A stretch of 10,266 nt of DNA from contig JBAXOM010000072.1 in assembly GCA_037133215.1 (NCBI GenBank), positions 1-10,266 of the forward strand. Direction: 5' to 3'. The position numbers and the translations under genes are program-made. The stretch is from F1-60-MAGs149 sp037133215. GTDB lineage: Bacteria; Actinomycetota; Thermoleophilia; Gaiellales; F1-60-MAGs149. Below are positions 6,377 to 10,266 of this stretch, piece after piece; the stretch's first letter is position 1, and each line of letters starts with the position of its first letter. The notes under the pieces were generated by a model, which had not been told where the DNA came from, did no database searches, and was given only the letters and a program-made list of their open reading frames with translations.

Positions 6377-8269
6377 CTACTCTGGGTGACAACATTTCGC
6401 AGGCGAAGCGGGAATGTCGAGCGCCGGGTTGCGATCGAAAAAGCCCGCTGGCTCAAGCCGAAAACCGGCTCGGGCGACGGGCATAATCGGCCAGTCCTCC
6501 GTGCGAACGAAGTGCGTCACACCAACGGTGTACCAGCAGACAACGTCGGTATCGGCGATCGGACGATCGGCCGCCGTCCACTCGGGCAAGCCCTCCGCGT
6601 CAAGTCGTCCGTACGGATACGAGCCGGCGGCGTGTCGCTCGCTCTCCTCGTAGGGCGTCACCCAGAGAATGTTGCGCGCAAAGCCCGCCCGCTGCGAGAT
6701 GCTCGAAGCTGGGTCGGCCAGCATCGGCGTGACGCCATGCATCGGCACGATGCGATAACTCGGCGTTCCACCGATGGCGTTCTGCTTGTGGGGGTTGCCG
6801 ACGTACCAGGCCCGCGCCAGCGTGTCGTTGGCGTTGCGTTTGGCGTCGTTCTCGGTCTCAAAGAATGTCGTCTTCGAGCGGAACGCATTACCGACCGGGT
6901 TGTCGGGGCCAATTGGAATCGCCTCGGCCTCAATCTCGCGCACCGTGTTGTCCGTACCGTCAACGTCGAGGTCGAGGCGGAAGCAGAACAGGTGCTGATG
7001 ATGCGGACCCGACAGGCCCACGTCGACCATGCTCGTCCCCTGCAGTACCTCGCCGTCCGTGTGCGCCATCGTCGAGATGATGCCGTGCAGTTGCACCTCG
7101 AGTTCGATGTGGCCGTCGAGGCCAAAGTTCCAACGAAACGCGTAGTCGTAGTTGCCGACAGTTGCCATTGAGTTGACGACGAAGCGTCGCGCGCGCCGGC
7201 TCTCAACATTGCCCGAGGCATGGTCGGAGTGCTTCCAGAGCAGACTGAAATCCTCTTCGTGCAGACAGATCGCATTCGGCAGCTCGACGACCTCACCGTG
7301 CCCGTTCGCAAGGTGCGCGTCGAGGTAGGTGATGTCACCGACGCAGTCGCAACCCAAGACGAGCGAGTTCGTGCAGGCGCCGAGGCCGTACTCGCCGGCG
7401 TCGAAGTAGTTGCGCCAGTTGTGCATCGGATGCGGAGCGCCGTACGGAACAACCAGCTCGGCGCACGAGGCGCGGTGCATGATGCGACGTCCCTTGAAGC
7501 GCACGTCGTGCAGGACCAGCCCTTCCTGTGCATCAAGTAGCGCCGAGAACTCCCAGTCGAGCCAGTGGACGCGGTTGCCGTCAACGGTGAAGGAGACGCC
7601 GTCGGGCTGCGTGATCTCAACGGGCTTGAGGTCGCTACGTGCAGGTACGGTGCCGGCCTTGTACTCGCCGTCAGCAGCCGGGATCGGCTTGACGTCGTAC
7701 TCCTCGATCTGCAGCACGCGCATCTCGTCGAGGTCGACGATGCCAAGCAGGCTCTCGATTGGGCGGGCGTAACCGTTGTTGTTGACGTCACCGCGGAAAT
7801 AGGGAACGGCGCGCGCAATGCGGTGGTTGGCTTCGAGCGGATGCCCCATCGCACCAGCGGCGAGCACGTCAATTTGGACCTGATCCATGTCGGTGATCCC
7901 TCGACCAGCGAGCGCCTCAATCATCAGTGGGTCCTGCTTGACAGCATGCTCAACGGCAAAATATTCGTCATCGGTAATGGGCGGCTGCGCGCCGGGGAAA
8001 TGACGATCCTCGGTAATCGTGCCAGCGTCGAGATCGACAGTAATCTCGCGCAGACGCCGTTGAGCGTCATAGATTGCCGCTCGGCCGTGACGCGCTGGCC
8101 TCGGGCCGCCGGCATCGGTCCAGGCCAGGTAGGCCGTCTTGTTTGGATCGCGCAGACTGATGTGCACGAAGACAGCGCCGGCCGCGTCCTCAGCTGTGCG
8201 CGCGACCTCGGCCGTGCGGCGCAACTCGTCGGGAGTCAATGGATGCAGAGGGTGCAGCGTGTTCGCCAT
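6377..8269 (-). CDS. Copper-containing primary-amine oxidase (TPQ enzyme)
   Basis: The 630-aa product is a full-length copper amine oxidase, which oxidises primary amines to aldehydes with release of ammonia and hydrogen peroxide. The self-processing cofactor motif is N373-Y374-D375 (TVGNYDYAFRW), with Y374 the topaquinone precursor. The catalytic base is D290 in YFDAGEYGLG. Copper ligands are H424 and H426 in GPHHQHLFCFRLDLDVDG, and H586 in GVTHFVRTEDWPIMP. N2- and N3-like domains precede (LTPDELRRTAEVAR at 11-24; YFRGDVNNNGYARPIESLLG at 157-176). Size and motifs match the Arthrobacter phenethylamine oxidase type. There is no signal peptide, so it is probably cytoplasmic. No ribosome binding site precedes ATG 8269; GAAAAT ends 6 nt upstream, consistent with a leaderless start. 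It heads the leftward set with the Rid-family and DUF1028 genes and is divergent from the second Sel1-like gene, 69 bp away. The amine substrate cannot be read from sequence. Confidence 0.95.
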   Translation of the reverse strand: MANTLHPLHPLTPDELRRTAEVARTAEDAAGAVFVHISLRDPNKTAYLAWTDAGGPRPARHGRAAIYDAQRRLREITVDLDAGTITEDRHFPGAQPPITDDEYFAVEHAVKQDPLMIEALAGRGITDMDQVQIDVLAAGAMGHPLEANHRIARAVPYFRGDVNNNGYARPIESLLGIVDLDEMRVLQIEEYDVKPIPAADGEYKAGTVPARSDLKPVEITQPDGVSFTVDGNRVHWLDWEFSALLDAQEGLVLHDVRFKGRRIMHRASCAELVVPYGAPHPMHNWRNYFDAGEYGLGACTNSLVLGCDCVGDITYLDAHLANGHGEVVELPNAICLHEEDFSLLWKHSDHASGNVESRRARRFVVNSMATVGNYDYAFRWNFGLDGHIELEVQLHGIISTMAHTDGEVLQGTSMVDVGLSGPHHQHLFCFRLDLDVDGTDNTVREIEAEAIPIGPDNPVGNAFRSKTTFFETENDAKRNANDTLARAWYVGNPHKQNAIGGTPSYRIVPMHGVTPMLADPASSISQRAGFARNILWVTPYEESERHAAGSYPYGRLDAEGLPEWTAADRPIADTDVVCWYTVGVTHFVRTEDWPIMPVARAGFRLEPAGFFDRNPALDIPASPAKCCHPE

Positions 8270-8325
8270 ACGCGGATTTTCGCACAGTCAGTTCCCGGTT
8301 GGCGACGAGGCGCGACACTCCCGGC

Positions 8326-8331
8326 TACCCT
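8326..8331 (+). promoter_or_regulatory. Possible -10 element of the second Sel1-like gene
   Basis: TACCCT fits TANNNT and ends 7 nt before ATG 8339, which has no ribosome binding site. TTGGCG at 8299-8304 is a candidate -35, but the 21-nt spacing is too long to be convincing. Confidence 0.35.
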
Positions 8332-8338
8332 GCCGCCG

Positions 8339-8842
8339 ATGACTGACGCGACGAATCTCTTTGACCGCGGCATTGCGGCGTATGAGGCCGGCGATTTCGC
8401 GGCTGCTCAAACGCTGTGGGAAGAGGCCGCCGAAGCCGGTGATCTGCAGGCGCGCGACCATCTGATGCTGCTCAACACGGGCGCGACACGTCGCCGCGTA
8501 CTGCTCGAACGGATGGCCGAGCGCGACAACGCGAACGCGCTTTGGAGCCTCGGTGTGGCAGCGGTCGAGCAGGCCGACTTGCCCGCCGTTCGCATGCACT
8601 GGGCGCAGGCCGCAGAGCTCGACCCCGCGCTTGCCGACGAACTCGCGCGTCTGCTCGAATGCGATCCGGCGGCCGCGGCCGAGCAACTACGCACGATCGA
8701 GGATGGCCCGCTCGCCTTTCGCCTCGGCGAGCTCTGCCTCAGCACCGGCCTCAACGAAACAGCCCTCGTCTGGTGGAACCTCGCGGTGATCGCAGGGAGC
8801 GTTGAGGCCGAGGCGCTGCTCGAGCGCCTGACTTCCGACTAG
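8339..8842 (+). CDS. Short Sel1/TPR-like repeat protein
   Basis: The 167-aa product is almost entirely helical and Ala/Leu/Glu-rich. Its first unit, NLFDRGIAAYEAGDFAAAQTLWEEAAEAGD (about 6-35), is a clear TPR/Sel1 helix pair. Weaker repeats follow (ANALWSLGVAAVEQADLPAVRMHWAQAAELDP; LAFRLGELCLSTGLNETALVWWNLAVIAGSVEAEALL). No signal peptide, membrane segment or enzyme motif is present. It resembles the product at 3473 in type, size and predicted leaderless start, but the sequences are not close copies. I chose ATG 8339 because repeats begin there; the longer frame upstream is only a shadow of the amine oxidase gene. It is divergent from the amine oxidase and is followed 13 nt after its stop by a REPIN-like unit, whose hairpin may end its transcript. 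Role unknown; probably protein-protein interaction. Confidence 0.85.
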   Translation: MTDATNLFDRGIAAYEAGDFAAAQTLWEEAAEAGDLQARDHLMLLNTGATRRRVLLERMAERDNANALWSLGVAAVEQADLPAVRMHWAQAAELDPALADELARLLECDPAAAAEQLRTIEDGPLAFRLGELCLSTGLNETALVWWNLAVIAGSVEAEALLERLTSD

Positions 8843-8855
8843 CGTGGATCAACTT

Positions 8856-8965
8856 CGATGCGACTAAGGGGTCAGACCCTTTCGTCGCATGCCCAGTCCA
8901 CGCCTTTAGTCGACAAACCATCTCTCTGGCATGCGACGAAAGGGTCTGACCCCTTAGTCGCATCG
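8856..8965. repeat. REPIN-like palindromic unit A
   Basis: A perfect 38-bp inverted repeat (arms 8856-8893 and 8928-8965) encloses a 34-nt spacer. Each arm is itself a near-palindrome centred on A8874 or its mirror (ATGCGAC...GTCGCAT outside, GGGTC A GACCC inside), so the unit can fold either as one long hairpin or as two small ones. This two-REPs-in-inverted-orientation layout is the definition of a REPIN. It begins 13 nt after the stop of the Sel1-like gene, and its right arm supplies the end and stop codon of the transposase gene. The segment 8857-8965 aligns without gaps to unit B, with 10 differences in 109 positions by my count, nine of them in the spacer region. Confidence 0.9.
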
Positions 8966-9733
8966 TCCATCATGGCTAGGTATGGGTGGCGTACCGCCTT
9001 CGTCGCGCCACCGAAAGACCGTCGTTCGGTGAACCCCATATACGGCGGCCACCTCGCCGATCGAATACCCCCATAGCGACGTCGCCTCGTAGATCCGATC
9101 GTCACCGCCATCGCTAAGGACTTCGATCAGCCCAGGTCGCTCTTCTTCGAGCGCCGGTCCACTAGGCTCACGTTCCACCCCGGCCTCCGTATATCGCCGA
9201 TACCGCGTGCAGATTTCAGCCTGCGTGAGGTCATCACCGCTCACTACCAGTCGGCGTCCAGCCGGTACATCGTGGAATGGCAATCCTTTCGCGATGCCAG
9301 CGTTGGCGCGGTACCCGCCCCACTCCCAGTCCGCCGGGTTACGCACAAGTTGGGCCCGCACAGGGTTGAGATCGATGTACCGTGCCACACGCTCCGCATA
9401 CCCAGGACGATCGAGGACTTTGCTGACAAATCTGCCTTGCCACACGTGACCCATTTGCGAGTGTCGCGCGTTCCACGCTACCGCGTGAAAACCGTGCAGT
9501 CGCTTCATACCGGTAGACAGATTTTTCTCCGCCAACTTCAAGATGACGTGATGATGATTCGACATCAGCACCCAGTCCAGCACCTGCCAGGCGAATTCCT
9601 CGACGACGCCGTTGAGCAGATAGACAAAGTGACCGCGATCCTCATCGGTGCCGAAAACGTTCTGACCACCGCAACCGCGCCCGATGACATGAATCGGAAT
9701 TCCTACGGGTTCTTGTCGATCGCCACGGGCCAT
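8954..9733 (-). CDS. REP-associated tyrosine transposase (RAYT, Y1/IS200-like)
   Basis: The 259-aa protein has the Y1 transposase architecture. It opens with MARGDRQEPVGIPIHVIGRG, the RAYT N-terminus, then shows NVFGTDEDRGHFVYLL, the metal-binding HUH block MSNHHHVIL (57-65; H60 and H62 as ligands), GHVWQGRFVSKVLD (95-108) and the signature RYIDLNPVRAQLV (118-130), with Y119 as likely nucleophile. ADWEWGGYRANAG (134-146) completes the domain. A C-terminal extension carries a helix-turn-helix-like segment, SIGEVAAVYGVHRTTVFRWRDE (224-245). These enzymes cut and join single-stranded DNA at REP hairpins. I chose ATG 9733, where family similarity begins; the frame extends to GTG 9823, but those 30 residues look unrelated. 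No ribosome binding site is seen. The last codons and TAA lie inside unit A. The gene is intact, with all catalytic residues present. Confidence 0.92.
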   Translation of the reverse strand: MARGDRQEPVGIPIHVIGRGCGGQNVFGTDEDRGHFVYLLNGVVEEFAWQVLDWVLMSNHHHVILKLAEKNLSTGMKRLHGFHAVAWNARHSQMGHVWQGRFVSKVLDRPGYAERVARYIDLNPVRAQLVRNPADWEWGGYRANAGIAKGLPFHDVPAGRRLVVSGDDLTQAEICTRYRRYTEAGVEREPSGPALEEERPGLIEVLSDGGDDRIYEATSLWGYSIGEVAAVYGVHRTTVFRWRDEGGTPPIPSHDGRCD

Positions 9734-9859
9734 GTGCACGAGAAAAGCACAGCCACCGTTATCGCCAAGCGACAAAAGCGTGCTGGAGCCTCGCAGAGCC
9801 TGCCGACAATCGCCATGGACCACACAGCGAGCTCAGAACTTCATGCGACATCCGCACGA
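9734..9859. other. Upstream region of the transposase inside the element
   Basis: 126 bp lie between unit B and the transposase ATG. The transposase frame stays open through most of it (from GTG 9823) but encodes no recognisable domain. I see no convincing promoter pair. At 9837-9849, AACTTCATGCGAC resembles the left edge of unit A (8851-8864) with one base missing. Confidence 0.4.
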
Positions 9860-9968
9860 GATGCGACGAAGGGGTCAGACCCTTTCGTCGCATGCTCAGT
9901 CTGCACGTGTAGCCGGCAAACCATCCCTCTGGCATGCGACGAAAGGGTCTGACCCCTTAGTCGCATCG
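9860..9968. repeat. REPIN-like palindromic unit B
   Basis: Arms 9860-9895 and 9932-9967 form a 36-bp inverted repeat with one mismatch (G9868 where unit A has T), around a 36-nt spacer. Orientation and length equal those of unit A, and the right part from AAACCATC onward is nearly identical. It lies 4 nt beyond the racemase stop codon, so its hairpin could act as terminator or 3' stabiliser for that gene. Confidence 0.9.
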
Positions 9969-9972
9969 GACA

Positions 9973-10266
9973 TCAACTCTCTTGCTGAACCTTGGCTGCG
10001 TCGAGCATGGCGTGGATCATCTCGTGCTTCGGAACGAGCGGGTTGGGATACGCCGTCCGGCTCTGCTTGAGACCACAGTCGAGCAGTGCGTCGGCGATCT
10101 TGTACGACAGTGGACCCGGGTTGATGATCGGCACAGGCAGGCGCTCCGCAAGGAACGCGTGCGACTGATGCATCGTCGTCGAGCCAAGGCAGATCACGTC
10201 CGCGCCGTCCTCCTCAACAAGCTTCATCGCCGCATCGAGCAGCTTCGGGAAGACGACCTCTTCCTT
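9973..10266 (-). CDS. Asp/Glu/hydantoin racemase family protein (C-terminal part)
   Basis: 98 codons of an open frame enter from the right edge and stop at 9973, so the N-terminal domain with the first catalytic cysteine is outside the window. The visible part contains FPKLLDAAMKLVEEDGADVICLGSTTMHQ, LAERLPVPIINPGPLSYKIADALL and the tail GLKQSRTAYPNPLVP. This matches the second half of Asp/Glu/hydantoin racemase-superfamily proteins ('ad.i.LGC.gm', '.l.vPVid....a...a..l', 'gl..Sk....p'). The family racemises amino acids or hydantoins through two cysteines; related members isomerise maleate or decarboxylate malonates. The usual second cysteine block LGC appears here as ICLGSTTM, with Cys three residues earlier and Ser in its place. 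It lies on the same strand as the amine oxidase set, now separated by the Sel1-like gene and the RAYT element. Assignment to superfamily is good; the reaction is not determined. Confidence 0.75.
   Translation of the reverse strand, partial: KEEVVFPKLLDAAMKLVEEDGADVICLGSTTMHQSHAFLAERLPVPIINPGPLSYKIADALLDCGLKQSRTAYPNPLVPKHEMIHAMLDAAKVQQES

Larger units (their letters stand above)
8856..9968 (-). mobile_element. RAYT transposase unit bracketed by two direct REPIN-like copies
   Basis: A single Y1/HUH transposase gene is enclosed by two 109-bp palindromic units in the same orientation (8857-8965 and 9860-9968). The whole sits in the gap between the convergent Sel1-like (stop 8842) and racemase (stop 9973) genes, leaving 13 and 4 nt of flank. 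No long target-site duplication is evident, as expected for this transposase class. Whether the block moves as one unit or only the REPIN units disperse is inference. Confidence 0.75.

Noticed and set aside
6230..7171. Rightward 313-aa open frame, and a same-strand 420-aa frame at 6658-7920
   Set aside because: Both are shadows of the copper amine oxidase, whose catalytic residues are all in the 6377-8269 frame. The 420-aa frame is mostly Arg, Ser and Thr.
7565..8338. N-terminal extension of the second Sel1-like gene
   Set aside because: The frame is open upstream only because it is antisense to the amine oxidase; repeat homology starts at ATG 8339.
8858..9076. Small open frames reading MRLRGQTLSSHAQ and similar within the repeats (also 9732-10070)
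   Set aside because: They are translations of the REPIN arms and recur wherever the repeat occurs; not genes.
8856..9968. CRISPR array
   Set aside because: There are only two copies, 109 bp each, about 1 kb apart with a transposase between them; no short regularly spaced repeats and no cas genes.

Overview
The window is high-GC bacterial DNA. It carries mostly intact, tightly packed genes on both strands and no rRNA or tRNA gene that I could see. A DUF6159-type membrane protein, a secreted PD40/TolB-like propeller ending in a 'SPSWQP' tail, and several starts that look leaderless together suggest Actinomycetota. Thermoleophilia/Solirubrobacterales is my best guess, but this is inference from gene style and not a proven placement. 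No stretch longer than 300 bases lacks a gene; the largest non-coding pieces are promoter gaps and the repeat units around the transposase.

Left part (1-2357). The 5' portion of a six-helix DUF6159 membrane protein runs leftward off the edge. It is divergent from an exported protein of unknown function that has a proline-rich linker and is followed by a strong hairpin. Next is a stand-alone methylglyoxal synthase (mgsA) with all expected catalytic residues. Middle part (2384-5122). A leftward ureohydrolase (agmatinase/arginase superfamily) keeps its metal ligands but differs at the guanidinium-binding position. A rightward Sel1/TPR-like protein with a doubtful 5' end follows, then a leftward secreted beta-propeller protein.

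Right part (5222-10266). A leftward set encodes a TPQ copper amine oxidase, a Rid-family protein lacking the canonical Arg, and a DUF1028 (Ntn-hydrolase-like) protein whose start overlaps the Rid stop by 4 nt. Further right, an Asp/Glu/hydantoin-racemase-family gene enters from the edge on the same strand. Amine oxidation, Rid, DUF1028, racemase and the ureohydrolase together look like organic-nitrogen (amine/amino acid derivative) salvage, although no single pathway can be read from the sequence.

Between the racemase and the amine oxidase lie a second short Sel1/TPR gene and a compact mobile unit. The unit is a REP-associated tyrosine transposase (RAYT) bracketed by two direct copies of a 109-bp palindromic, REPIN-like element, each built from two GGGGTCAGACCC-containing arms. 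It sits exactly in the convergent gap between the Sel1 gene and the racemase, and the transposase borrows its stop codon from one repeat. This twin-unit arrangement is the most distinctive structure in the window.
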